Below, piece by piece: positions 1-6,569 of a stretch of 9,504 nt of DNA. Location: contig CAMCWG010000098.1 of NCBI GenBank assembly GCA_945882005.1, positions 1-9,504 on the forward strand, given 5' to 3'. The notes under the pieces were generated by a model. That model was not told where the DNA came from. It did no database searches and saw nothing but the letters and a program-made list of their open reading frames with translations. Position 1 is the first letter of the stretch, and every line of letters begins with the position of its first letter. A program made the position numbers and the translations under genes. The DNA is from Bordetella parapertussis (lineage in GTDB: Bacteria > Pseudomonadota > Gammaproteobacteria > Burkholderiales > Burkholderiaceae_B).

Positions 1-49
1 GAGTGGTGCGCACTTTATCGATTACGCTGGCAAAGCGATTCCGTGGTGA
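1..49 (+). CDS. Possible C-terminal end of an unidentified protein (partial)
   Basis: Frame 2 reads SGAHFIDYAGKAIPW and then stops at a TGA (47-49), nine bases before the stop of the convergent DUF2237 gene. A compact tail-to-tail junction of this sort is typical for bacterial genes, and the residue mix looks protein-like. Only 15 codons are visible, so no family can be assigned. The other two forward frames also stay open past this point: frame 1 stops at 82-84 and frame 3 runs on. Either would overlap the DUF2237 gene, so frame 2 is preferred on layout alone. It could equally be non-coding. Confidence 0.3.
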   Translation, partial: SGAHFIDYAGKAIPW

Positions 50-57
50 TCAAGGCT

Positions 58-429
58 CTACGCTTCAACAGCATAGGCCGTTAATTGCTCGATCGTCACA
101 AAATCTAAAGCACGCATGTGGGTGCACTCAAGCACTACTTCAGGAGCCACACCGGCTGCGAGCGCTTCTTTCCAGCGCAAGGCACAAAGGCACCAGCGAT
201 CGCCATCCTTTAACCCTGCAAAGCGGTACTCAGGTCGCGGCGTGGAAAGGTCATTACCGCGGCTGCGCGAAAACTCTAAAAACTCATCCGTCACCTTGGC
301 ACAGATGACATGACTACCGAGGTCATGCATGTCTGTGTGGCAGCAGCCATCGCGAAAATAACCCGTCAACGGGTCATACGAACATGGCACTAATTCTGTG
401 CCTAGGACATTGCGCGCGCTTTCACTCAT
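58..429 (-). CDS. DUF2237 family protein
   Basis: This is a 123-residue soluble protein of the DUF2237 family (PF09996), recognised from remembered family signatures. From the N-terminus these are NVLG (7-10), the block DPLTGYFRDGCC (19-30), ARGNDLSTPRPEY-like residues (56-68) and GDRWCLCALRW (76-86). The length is normal for the family and the gene looks intact. Conserved cysteines at 29, 30, 80 and 82, with histidines nearby, suggest a metal site or disulphides, but that is inference and the family function is unknown. The ATG at 427-429 is preceded by AGGTG (complement of 438-442) with an eight-base gap, which supports this start. No signal peptide or membrane segment is seen. It is divergent from the first Bug protein across a 74-base gap and is probably transcribed alone. 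Confidence 0.9.
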   Translation of the reverse strand: MSESARNVLGTELVPCSYDPLTGYFRDGCCHTDMHDLGSHVICAKVTDEFLEFSRSRGNDLSTPRPEYRFAGLKDGDRWCLCALRWKEALAAGVAPEVVLECTHMRALDFVTIEQLTAYAVEA

Positions 430-437
430 GGGGCCAA

Positions 438-442
438 CACCT
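438..442 (-). promoter_or_regulatory. Ribosome binding site of the DUF2237 gene
   Basis: The minus strand reads AGGTG eight bases before the ATG at 429. It is a moderate match to the anti-Shine-Dalgarno sequence and agrees with the start chosen from the protein family pattern. Confidence 0.5.
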
Positions 443-503
443 GATCGGAAGAAATTATTCGGATAATATAGGCTGATTCATTAACCTACTCGATAAAAAC
501 CCT

Positions 504-1469
504 ATGAAATCCGCACTCTTTGCTCTCGCTCTCTTTCTAGGTTTCGCAGGCTCGAGCGCTGCCCAACTCTACCCTAACAAGCCCATCAAAGTTATTGTTC
601 CCTACCCAGCGGGTGGAAATGCGGACATCACCGCGCGGGTCGTATCGCGGAAAATGTCTGACATTTTGGGTGTGCCGGTTGTTGTAGAGAACCGTGGCGG
701 GGCCAACGGCATGATCGGCACCGACATCGTGGCAAAGTCTGCCCCCGATGGCTACACCTTAATCGCACCGGCCAGTGGTCCGATTGTGATCAATCCGGTG
801 CTCTACAGCAAAGTACCTTATGACTCGGTTAAAGATTTACAGCCGATCAGTCAACTCACATCATTTCAGTATGTGATGATCGTTCCAGCTGCGTCGCCCA
901 TCAAAAGCATCCAGGATCTGGTTACACAAGGTAAAGCCCAACCAGGCAAACTCAGCTATGGGTCCACAGGCATAGGCGGTGGTGGACATCTAGCGGGTGA
1001 AATGTTCGCCCTCTTGAGCGGCGCACAGTTCAACCACATTCCTTACAAGGGTAGTGCTCCTGCCTTGGTTGACCTCTTGGGCGGTCAGCTTTCATTTACC
1101 TTCGATACCGTGTCAACTTCCACTCCGCTGATCGCAGAAAAGCGTGTCCGCGCTTTTGCTGTATCTGGTCCAACACGTGCAAGCTCCTTACCCAACGTTC
1201 CTACGATGGCAGAAGCCGGGTTCAAAGACTTTAACGTCACACAATTCATTGGCTTGCTTGCCCCAGCAAAGACTGATCCAGCAATCGTCAAAAAACTCCA
1301 AGAAGCCGTTGCATTGGCGTTAAAGGATCCTGATGTCATTCAAAACCTTAAAGTCAAAGGCGGCAACGATCTCGTAGGTAGTACTCCTGAGGCCTTCGCG
1401 GAATTGATCCAAAAGGAGCTCAAGATGTACGGTGCATTGATTAAAACAGCGAACATCAAGCAAGAGTAA
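504..1469 (+). CDS. Bug/TctC-family periplasmic substrate-binding protein (first of a tandem pair)
   Basis: This 321-residue protein is an extracytoplasmic solute receptor of the Bug family, the binding component of tripartite tricarboxylate transporters. These proteins capture carboxylates or related small acids in the periplasm. Residues 1-20 form a signal peptide with a hydrophobic core and an SSAA end before QLYPNKPIK. Family hallmarks follow: YPNKPIKVIVPYPAGG (23-38), APDGYTL (80-86), YGSTGIGGGGHLAGEMF (152-168) and HIPYKGSAPALVDLLGG (178-194). The length is typical and the gene is intact. The ligand cannot be read from sequence. The upstream region (430-503) has a weak -10-like GATAAT at 462-467 but no convincing -35, and there is no clear Shine-Dalgarno. 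The second Bug gene starts 85 bases downstream, so the two may share a transcript. No TctA or TctB gene is adjacent. Confidence 0.93.
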   Translation: MKSALFALALFLGFAGSSAAQLYPNKPIKVIVPYPAGGNADITARVVSRKMSDILGVPVVVENRGGANGMIGTDIVAKSAPDGYTLIAPASGPIVINPVLYSKVPYDSVKDLQPISQLTSFQYVMIVPAASPIKSIQDLVTQGKAQPGKLSYGSTGIGGGGHLAGEMFALLSGAQFNHIPYKGSAPALVDLLGGQLSFTFDTVSTSTPLIAEKRVRAFAVSGPTRASSLPNVPTMAEAGFKDFNVTQFIGLLAPAKTDPAIVKKLQEAVALALKDPDVIQNLKVKGGNDLVGSTPEAFAELIQKELKMYGALIKTANIKQE

Positions 1470-1486
1470 CTCAGCACCCTTTGTAC

Positions 1487-1508
1487 GCCTGGCGCTGTTT
1501 AACCAGGC
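1487..1508 (+). repeat. Inverted repeat (hairpin) between the two Bug genes
   Basis: GCCTGG (1487-1492) and CCAGGC (1503-1508) pair perfectly around a ten-base loop, 18 bases after the stop of the first Bug gene. No T-run follows, so it is not a classical intrinsic terminator. It could protect the 3' end of the upstream message or set the expression ratio of the two genes; both are inference. Confidence 0.35.
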
Positions 1509-1543
1509 ACGATATTTGCTAGAGATCTGAACCGTTTACCTTG

Positions 1544-1549
1544 AAGGAG
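1544..1549 (+). promoter_or_regulatory. Strong ribosome binding site of the second Bug gene
   Basis: AAGGAG lies five bases before the ATG at 1555. It is a near-ideal Shine-Dalgarno sequence and fixes the start. The first Bug gene has nothing comparable, which suggests that the second is translated more strongly. Confidence 0.8.
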
Positions 1550-1554
1550 TTTCT

Positions 1555-2541
1555 ATGAAGCATTCACGTGGACTATTCGGTCTACTGGGCCTGAGTCTCA
1601 CCGCCCTTTTTGCGGCCATGAGTCCCGCGCAGGCGCAAGACAGCTATCCAAACAAGCCCATCAAAGTTGTTGTGCCCTTCCCTGCAGGCGGCGCCACAGA
1701 CATCCTGACACGCGCTATCACTGAAAAACTCGCAGTACGTATTGGCCAGTCTGTCATTATCGAGAACAAGCCGGGTGCCGGCGCGAACATTGGTGCGGCC
1801 ACTGTCGCTAAAGCAGCGCCGGACGGTTACACCATTTTGATGGGATCGATTGGTTCACACTCTATTTCGGTGACCTACCACAAAGATCCGGGCTACAGCT
1901 TCAAGAAAGATCTAATGCCGATTTCGAGCGCAGGCTCATTGAGCAACATCGTTGTCATTGGAAATGACATCCCGGCCAAGAACTTGAAAGAGCTCGTCGC
2001 CTACGCAAAAGCCAACCCTGGCAAGCTCACCTGCGGTTCATCTGGCACAGGCGGTTTGATCCACCTAACCTGTGAGATGTTTAAGATCGCTGCGGGTGTT
2101 GATGTGCTCCATGTGCCTTATAAAGGCACATCGCTTTTAATGCCTGACTTGATCTCTGGCCGCGTCACGATGGCACTCGACACCTTGCCACCGTACATGC
2201 CTATGCTGAAAGAAGGTAAGGTGCGAGCCCTTGCAATTACAACGGCAAAGCGCTCTTCCCTGATGCCAGATTTACCTACCGTGGCTGAGTCAGGCTACCC
2301 TGGATTTGAGTCGATCGCGGTCTACGGATTCTTTGCGCCCGCGGGCACGCCAGCTGCGATTATTAAAAAGCTGAATGCCGACATTAACGCAGTATTGCTT
2401 GACCCAGAGCTCAAAAACAAACTGCTAAAAGTTGGTATTGAGGTCGAAGGCAGCACGCCTGAAGCACTTGCGGCGTTCGTTGACAAAGAAATCGCAAAAT
2501 GGGCAACTGTCATTAAGGCTGGCAATATCAAGTCAGAGTAA
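1555..2541 (+). CDS. Bug/TctC-family periplasmic substrate-binding protein (second of a tandem pair)
   Basis: This 328-residue exported binding protein belongs to the same family as its upstream neighbour. The signal peptide covers residues 1-27, with a hydrophobic stretch (about 7-22) and an AQA cleavage site before QDSYPNKPIK. Family landmarks are YPNKPIKVVVPFPAGGATD (31-49), APDGYTILM (88-96), CGSSGTGGLIHLTCEMF (160-176) and HVPYKGTSLLMPDLISG (186-202). Both copies begin the mature chain with YPNKPIKV and end in NIK plus two residues, so they are related. The pocket regions differ clearly: here GSIGSHSISV replaces APASGPIVIN, and cysteines C160 and C173 flank the HL loop. Different ligands are therefore likely. 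The gene has a strong Shine-Dalgarno, may be co-transcribed with the first copy, and ends just before a large inverted repeat. Confidence 0.93.
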   Translation: MKHSRGLFGLLGLSLTALFAAMSPAQAQDSYPNKPIKVVVPFPAGGATDILTRAITEKLAVRIGQSVIIENKPGAGANIGAATVAKAAPDGYTILMGSIGSHSISVTYHKDPGYSFKKDLMPISSAGSLSNIVVIGNDIPAKNLKELVAYAKANPGKLTCGSSGTGGLIHLTCEMFKIAAGVDVLHVPYKGTSLLMPDLISGRVTMALDTLPPYMPMLKEGKVRALAITTAKRSSLMPDLPTVAESGYPGFESIAVYGFFAPAGTPAAIIKKLNADINAVLLDPELKNKLLKVGIEVEGSTPEALAAFVDKEIAKWATVIKAGNIKSE

Positions 2542-2564
2542 TGCGCCTTCGTAGCACCCACCTA

Positions 2565-2609
2565 GCTGCGACGTATATAAAGACCTAAGCGGTCTCTTTA
2601 CGTCGCAGC
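2565..2609. terminator. Large inverted repeat at a convergent gene junction, probable bidirectional terminator
   Basis: The outer arms GCTGCGACGT (2565-2574) and ACGTCGCAGC (2600-2609) are perfect ten-base complements. Inside them AGACC (2581-2585) and GGTCT (2591-2595) form a second stem around the loop TAAGC. The structure sits between the end of the second Bug gene and the end of the membrane protein gene, and its right half lies inside the last codons and stop of the latter. Position and symmetry suit transcription termination from both sides. Neither strand shows a long T-run after the stem, so a role in RNA stability or Rho-dependent ending is also possible. Confidence 0.55.
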
Positions 2610-3892
2610 AGAATGATCGGCGGCATCACTAACAACCAAGCGATACGCGTTTGATAACGATAGTGGGGCTTTGATAACGCACCCGTAGCAAATGCATTGG
2701 CAAGCGCACCCGCCCACAACAATAAAATTAATGCGATCGCGCGCTTATCGCGCTTGATCAGCGCGTGCCATAAGCAATACAGACTCAGAAAAAGGCTCAG
2801 CACTAGCACTATCGTTGCTAGTCCATTCAACCACTGCACACGGTCCTGCAATGCATTTCTCCACTGCTTGGAAGCTTTGAAGCGCGCGAGCTCCGCGCTC
2901 GAAAAATGTGCCTCGATACTCTTAGCAACGGTCACCTCCAGCCAGTCTGCGTGCAAGGTGTCCCCCAGCTTGATCATGACGAGTTGCTGACTTGTGTTCT
3001 TGAGCATTGACGCTAATACACCAAGGGGATTGTCTCGTGCGGCAAGCGACACGAGTGTTGAAGCCTCTGGCGCCAAACCGATCGGTCCATCGGGATGCGA
3101 CCAAACAGGTCCTTTGCTATCCCACATGAACACATCGCTATCAGAGGGCAAGCGATCTTTCCATCCGCACAAGTGCCACTCCGCCTTTGGACACTTTGCG
3201 TTCAACGTGGCGGTCACATGCCCATCTGCCGCGAAGCGGGCCAACATAAACACTGAGCCAAAAGGCGATACCGCGAGCTTATTAAAGGCGTAGTAGCTAG
3301 TAGAGACCAAAAGACTAAGCGCAAGCACTAGGGGCAGCAGCACCAGACCCACGCGCGAAAACCGCAACAGAAGCACCGTAAAGATGCATGCGGCCGCAAT
3401 CACCAAATGGGAAAGGTGCACCGCAATGGCTAAAGCCCCGACCAAGCAGACCCATACAGCAAGAGAACGCGACAAACGGGGGCTAAAACCCAACACAAAG
3501 ATGCTCAAAACCGTCAACGCCGAGAAAATGTCTGGCATCAGGAGAGAAACAAACCACGACGCACCCGTGCAAGTAGCAAGAATCAGGCAGAGCAATAAAA
3601 ATCGGAGCTTGTTGGGAGGGCTAAAAACAGCTAAGGTTAACCACAAGAGCTGTGACACAAGAATTGCTTGAGCGACAGCGACGCCCCATAACGACTGCCA
3701 GCCATGCACCAAGAGCATCCAGGGGCCATAGATGAAAGGCTTATCCCAATTGAAGAAGCCTGGTGTAGGTTGGTAAATAAACACATTGGTATCGCTATAA
3801 ACCAAGGGATAGCCATTCCAGAGCGCGGGCCAGATAAATGGCAAGGCACCCAGCAACACCACAAAAATATTCTTTACTTTGTCATCCGACAT
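2585..3892 (-). CDS. Polytopic inner-membrane protein, possibly GT-C glycosyltransferase-like
   Basis: This 435-residue integral membrane protein has about ten hydrophobic segments, near residues 8-26, 66-90, 96-116, 122-137, 144-158, 161-176, 180-200, 354-376, 384-404 and 414-428. A large hydrophilic loop (about 201-353) holds C234 and C242. After the first segment comes GYPLVYSDTNVF (27-38), with an acidic residue in the first outside loop. Near the end is ALSKPHYRYQTRIAWLL (405-421). That layout resembles GT-C fold glycosyltransferases, which use lipid-linked sugar donors, and I recall similar unnamed proteins in other Proteobacteria, but no transferase motif proves it. The ATG at 3890-3892 has only a weak Shine-Dalgarno. 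No cell-envelope sugar genes lie nearby, so the role is open. It is divergent from the 177-residue orphan across the repeat-bearing promoter region. Confidence 0.85.
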   Translation of the reverse strand: MSDDKVKNIFVVLLGALPFIWPALWNGYPLVYSDTNVFIYQPTPGFFNWDKPFIYGPWMLLVHGWQSLWGVAVAQAILVSQLLWLTLAVFSPPNKLRFLLLCLILATCTGASWFVSLLMPDIFSALTVLSIFVLGFSPRLSRSLAVWVCLVGALAIAVHLSHLVIAAACIFTVLLLRFSRVGLVLLPLVLALSLLVSTSYYAFNKLAVSPFGSVFMLARFAADGHVTATLNAKCPKAEWHLCGWKDRLPSDSDVFMWDSKGPVWSHPDGPIGLAPEASTLVSLAARDNPLGVLASMLKNTSQQLVMIKLGDTLHADWLEVTVAKSIEAHFSSAELARFKASKQWRNALQDRVQWLNGLATIVLVLSLFLSLYCLWHALIKRDKRAIALILLLWAGALANAFATGALSKPHYRYQTRIAWLLVMPPIILLRRKETA

Positions 3893-3901
3893 TGAAATCC
3901 C

Positions 3902-3959
3902 GATGTACTATTTAGCTAGAAATCTGACGTACTATGTTAATTAGTATTTGATGTACTAT
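3902..3959 (+). repeat. Three direct repeats of GAYGTACTAT at an exact 24-base period
   Basis: The copies are GATGTACTAT (3902-3911), GACGTACTAT (3926-3935) and GATGTACTAT (3950-3959), so starts are spaced exactly 24 bases apart. Each copy is followed by a T-rich stretch. The middle copy also takes part in a small dyad, TACTA (3930-3934) and TAGTA (3942-3946). The array fills most of the 90-base AT-rich gap between two divergent genes. That placement fits a set of operator sites for a DNA-binding regulator of one or both genes. Iterons of a replicon are unlikely because no replication gene was recognised nearby. Confidence 0.7.
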
Positions 3960-3982
3960 TTTTATTCACTAAGAAGCTAGCT

Positions 3983-4516
3983 ATGCCGCCACCTCGTTCA
4001 ATTCCATTAGGCCAAGTGCGATTCACTGCAAAGCGCTATATTCAGTTACTTTCTGAACGCAGTCAACGTATTCCGAGAGACTTAAGCCAGGTTGCAAAAA
4101 TCGAAAATGCCGATAGCGTTGTGTTGCTCGAGTGCATCAAAAAACTAGAGAGCCTTGGCCTGGCCAACCATGCCGACTACCTAAAGATTAGAACTGCGGC
4201 ACGCATTAGGGTCCTGAGAGGATCTGGCAGCACCCAGAGTAACTACGGCGCACATGAGGCAAATAAACAGCGCCTGCGTCGGGCACAACGCAAGGCTCAA
4301 AACATTGAAATCCACGCCCAAGCTCTCGAAGACTGGAACCGTGAGGGGCGCTTTAAAACATACAGTGAGATTATGGCGGGGCTACCCGCATCAGCAGTGG
4401 TCCGAGCAGACAAACTACTGATGGACTTGCTCAACCGATACCCCTGTCTTTCTGTCGCGGAGTACCGGTTGATGCTTGAGCAAACGGCTCAGACTAAGCG
4501 GGTCAACCAGCCGTGA
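3983..4516 (+). CDS. Hypothetical protein of unknown function (177 residues)
   Basis: I do not recognise a family. The protein is basic, soluble and probably mostly helical. It has no signal peptide, membrane segment or cysteine motif. A strongly positive helix lies around residues 94-107 (KQRLRRAQRKAQ), and a hydrophilic stretch with a Gly/Ser-rich turn is at 80-88. A basic helical protein could bind nucleic acid, but no helix-turn-helix can be asserted. The ATG at 3983 follows AAGAAG, a weak Shine-Dalgarno, by six bases. The gene lies just downstream of the 24-base-period repeats, so it could be regulated through them or encode their regulator. Its last 28 bases overlap the 3' end of ilvE tail to tail. 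It is probably real given its length and upstream layout, but homology is untested. Confidence 0.6.
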   Translation: MPPPRSIPLGQVRFTAKRYIQLLSERSQRIPRDLSQVAKIENADSVVLLECIKKLESLGLANHADYLKIRTAARIRVLRGSGSTQSNYGAHEANKQRLRRAQRKAQNIEIHAQALEDWNREGRFKTYSEIMAGLPASAVVRADKLLMDLLNRYPCLSVAEYRLMLEQTAQTKRVNQP

Positions 4517-5586
4517 CGATCTGGGGCTCGACCGTACTGAATATCGGTCAACTCCTGCCTTAGAGACATTGTCAGCTTACCAGCGGGCGCATTCTCATCC
4601 CCCGCCACAAAACCACGGCCTTTGAGCGCGGAGATTGGCGCCACCACTGCAGCGGTTCCAGCGGCAAACGCCTCAACGATATCGCCTGATGCAACACCGT
4701 TACGCCACTCATCAATCGAGATCTTCCGCTCCTCAACCTTCAACCCACGATCTCTGGCCAGCTGCAAGATACTCAAGCGTGTCACACCCTCCAGAATGCT
4801 GCCTGACAGCTCGGGAGTGATCAACGTGCCATCTTTCTTGACGAGGAATACGTTCATCCCGCCAAGCTCTTCAAGGTACTTACCCTCTTGTGGATCAAGG
4901 AACAGTACTTGCGAACAGCCGTTTTTATAGGCCTCTTGCTGGGGCAAGAGCGAAGCCGCATAGTTGCCACCACACTTGGCCGCACCCGTGCCACCGACAG
5001 CCGCGCGGGTAAAGTCTTCAGATAACCAAATGGAGACAGGAGCAACACCTTTTGCAAAGTATGGCCCGACAGGGCTGGCGATCACAAAATACGTTGCCTT
5101 ATGTGCAGAACGCACGCCCAAGAAGCTCTCATTTGCAATCGTGAAGGGACGAAGATACATACAAGTATCCGGTGCAGTAGGCACCCAGTCTGCGTCCAGA
5201 GAAACTAGCTGCTTGAGCGACTCGATGAATGCCTCTGTCGGCAGCCCTGGCAAAGCAAGTCGGTGTGCTGAGCGTTGCATGCGCTCTGCATTGGCCTGCG
5301 GACGGAACGTCCAGATTGAACCATCTGCATGGCGATAGGCTTTCAAGCCTTCGAAAATTTCTTGTGCGTAATGCAACACCGAAGAAGCGGGGTCAAGCAA
5401 CAGCGGGCCGTAAGGCTTGACCTGCGCATCATGCCAACCTTGCTCGACAGTCCAGTCAATCGACACCATATGATCGCTGAAATACTTGCCAAAACCAGGG
5501 TCCGCGAGGATCTCGTCGCGCTCCGCTCTTGAACGTCCCTGCGTTGAACGTGTGGACTTAAAAATCAGAGGTGTTTGTGCAGTCAT
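4489..5586 (-). CDS. ilvE: Branched-chain amino acid aminotransferase
   Basis: This 365-residue cytoplasmic enzyme belongs to the PLP-dependent class IV (fold type IV) aminotransferases. It interconverts leucine, isoleucine and valine with their 2-oxo acids using glutamate/2-oxoglutarate. Visible signatures include HYAQEIFEGLKAYR (72-85), FRPQANAERM (94-103), MYLRPF (143-148), the PLP-lysine block GAAKCGGNYAAS with K204 (201-212), YLEELGGMNVF (237-247) and GSILEGVTR (262-270). The length matches the longer, eukaryote/Bacillus-like BCAT group and nothing is truncated. The ATG at 5584-5586 lacks a clear Shine-Dalgarno. The gene lies 60 bases downstream of the RIO-like kinase on the same strand and may be read through from it, but no functional link is evident. 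Its 3' end overlaps the convergent orphan gene by 28 bases. Confidence 0.95.
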   Translation of the reverse strand: MTAQTPLIFKSTRSTQGRSRAERDEILADPGFGKYFSDHMVSIDWTVEQGWHDAQVKPYGPLLLDPASSVLHYAQEIFEGLKAYRHADGSIWTFRPQANAERMQRSAHRLALPGLPTEAFIESLKQLVSLDADWVPTAPDTCMYLRPFTIANESFLGVRSAHKATYFVIASPVGPYFAKGVAPVSIWLSEDFTRAAVGGTGAAKCGGNYAASLLPQQEAYKNGCSQVLFLDPQEGKYLEELGGMNVFLVKKDGTLITPELSGSILEGVTRLSILQLARDRGLKVEERKISIDEWRNGVASGDIVEAFAAGTAAVVAPISALKGRGFVAGDENAPAGKLTMSLRQELTDIQYGRAPDRHGWLTRLV

Positions 5587-5646
5587 GATCTAAACCAGAA
5601 AATTGGACTTATGTTCACTTGATTATAGCCACGAGAAAGCAAAGCA

Positions 5647-6513
5647 TTAGTGATCCCTATCAGGGTCCGAAATCCCTTGCATCCGGCGCAATCGCGCCTC
5701 TTGTTCGCGACGGGTCGCCTCGATTTCCTGCATCAGCCCCGCCATATCCACGGGAGTGTGATCGACGCGCGCCTGCCCGGTCAAAGGGGTCTCAGTTGTC
5801 AACGTTCCGGCCACGTAATGCTGCCAGATCTCCTTGCCGTATTCAGTGGCTAGCAACTCGGGCGCAAATTGCCCAAAATACGTTGCAAGGTTTTGCACAT
5901 CACGCTGCAAATGAACTTGCGCTTCATTGTTTGCCGCAGCATCGATGGCTTGAGGCAAATCAATAATAACGGGGCCATCCTCGGCCATCAGAATGTTGTA
6001 TTCGGAGAGGTCGCCGTGAATCACGCCTGCGCACAACATGCGCACGACCTGACTCAATAAAAACTTGTGACACGCACGGGCGCGTTCTGGAGTCATGTCG
6101 ACATCATTGAGTCGAGGCGCAACATTGCCCTCGGCATCGGCGACCAACTCCATCAGCAGCACACCGTCTGTGCAAATGTATGGCTTGGGGACGCGCACAC
6201 CTGCACTCGCCAGCTTGAACAAGGCATCGACCTCAGCGTTTTGCCAAAGCTCTTCTTGCATTTGTTTACCGTAGCGGGTGCCTTTTTCCATGGCGCGCGC
6301 TTGACGACTGTTTTTAACCTTGCGACCCTCAGTGTACGAAACCGCATTCTTAAAGCTGCGCTGTTTGGCGTCTTTGTACACTTTGGCACAACGCACATCC
6401 TCACCACAGCGTACAACGTAAACGGTCGCCTCTTTGCCGCTCATCAACTGACTCAGTACGTCATCAACTAAGCCTTCTTCAACCAGCGGCCTAAGCCGTT
6501 GCGGGACTTTCAT
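5647..6513 (-). CDS. RIO-type serine protein kinase (PA4780-like)
   Basis: This 288-residue cytoplasmic protein is a RIO-family atypical kinase, resembling the bacterial group around Pseudomonas PA4780. Kinase landmarks are all present: the nucleotide loop SGKEATVYVV (25-34), the ATP-binding lysine K44 in CAKVYK, E94 in NAEVDAL, a hinge-like MELV (121-124), the catalytic loop IHGDLSEYNIL with D168 and N173 (165-175), and the metal-binding D185 in IIDLPQA (183-189). The C-terminal tail (about 262-288) is charged and rich in arginine and glutamate. Substrates are unknown in this family. I chose the ATG at 6511-6513, because MKVPQRLRPLVEEGLVDD matches the usual family N-terminus and GGAGGT lies just upstream. 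A TTG at 6526-6528 would add five residues and is less likely. The Pro/Tyr-rich lipoprotein gene lies 56 bases upstream. Confidence 0.92.
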   Translation of the reverse strand: MKVPQRLRPLVEEGLVDDVLSQLMSGKEATVYVVRCGEDVRCAKVYKDAKQRSFKNAVSYTEGRKVKNSRQARAMEKGTRYGKQMQEELWQNAEVDALFKLASAGVRVPKPYICTDGVLLMELVADAEGNVAPRLNDVDMTPERARACHKFLLSQVVRMLCAGVIHGDLSEYNILMAEDGPVIIDLPQAIDAAANNEAQVHLQRDVQNLATYFGQFAPELLATEYGKEIWQHYVAGTLTTETPLTGQARVDHTPVDMAGLMQEIEATRREQEARLRRMQGISDPDRDH

Positions 6514-6516
6514 TAC

Positions 6517-6522
6517 ACCTCC
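6517..6522 (-). promoter_or_regulatory. Ribosome binding site that decides the RIO kinase start
   Basis: The minus strand reads GGAGGT three bases before the ATG at 6513. The spacing is short but the match is full. It favours the ATG over the in-frame TTG further upstream, because the TTG would place this site inside the coding sequence. Confidence 0.65.
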
Positions 6523-6545
6523 GGGCAATCGTTCTATCCCGTAAT

Positions 6546-6563
6546 GTACAGGTTTGCCCGTAC
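6546..6563 (-). repeat. Short hairpin between the lipoprotein and RIO kinase genes
   Basis: As minus-strand RNA, GUACGGG and CCUGUAC pair over seven base pairs, one of them G-U, around a four-base CAAA loop. It begins just after the lipoprotein stop codon. No U-run follows, so it looks more like a stabilising or processing hairpin than a full intrinsic terminator. Confidence 0.4.
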
Positions 6564-6569
6564 CAGCGC

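Noticed and set aside
3..313. Plus-strand open frames opposite the DUF2237 gene
   Set aside because: They lie antisense to a well-recognised family protein, lack a Shine-Dalgarno sequence and have Arg/Ser/His-rich composition typical of shadow frames.
462..467. GATAAT as the -10 box of the first Bug gene
   Set aside because: It fits five of six consensus bases, but the base pairs about 17 upstream show no -35 match, so a promoter is not claimed.
2994..3671. Plus-strand open frames inside the membrane protein gene
   Set aside because: They are antisense to a continuous hydrophobic protein with a clear topology, and their translations show no family pattern.
3902..3959. CRISPR array or replication origin reading of the 24-base-period repeats
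   Set aside because: The repeat core is only ten bases with 14-base gaps, which is too short for CRISPR, and no cas or recognisable replication initiator gene is nearby.
4964..5338. 124-codon plus-strand frame inside ilvE
   Set aside because: It is antisense to the PLP-lysine region of an intact aminotransferase, and no start signal is seen.
5619..6471. Plus-strand frames opposite the RIO-like kinase
   Set aside because: All kinase motifs are intact on the minus strand, so these are shadows.
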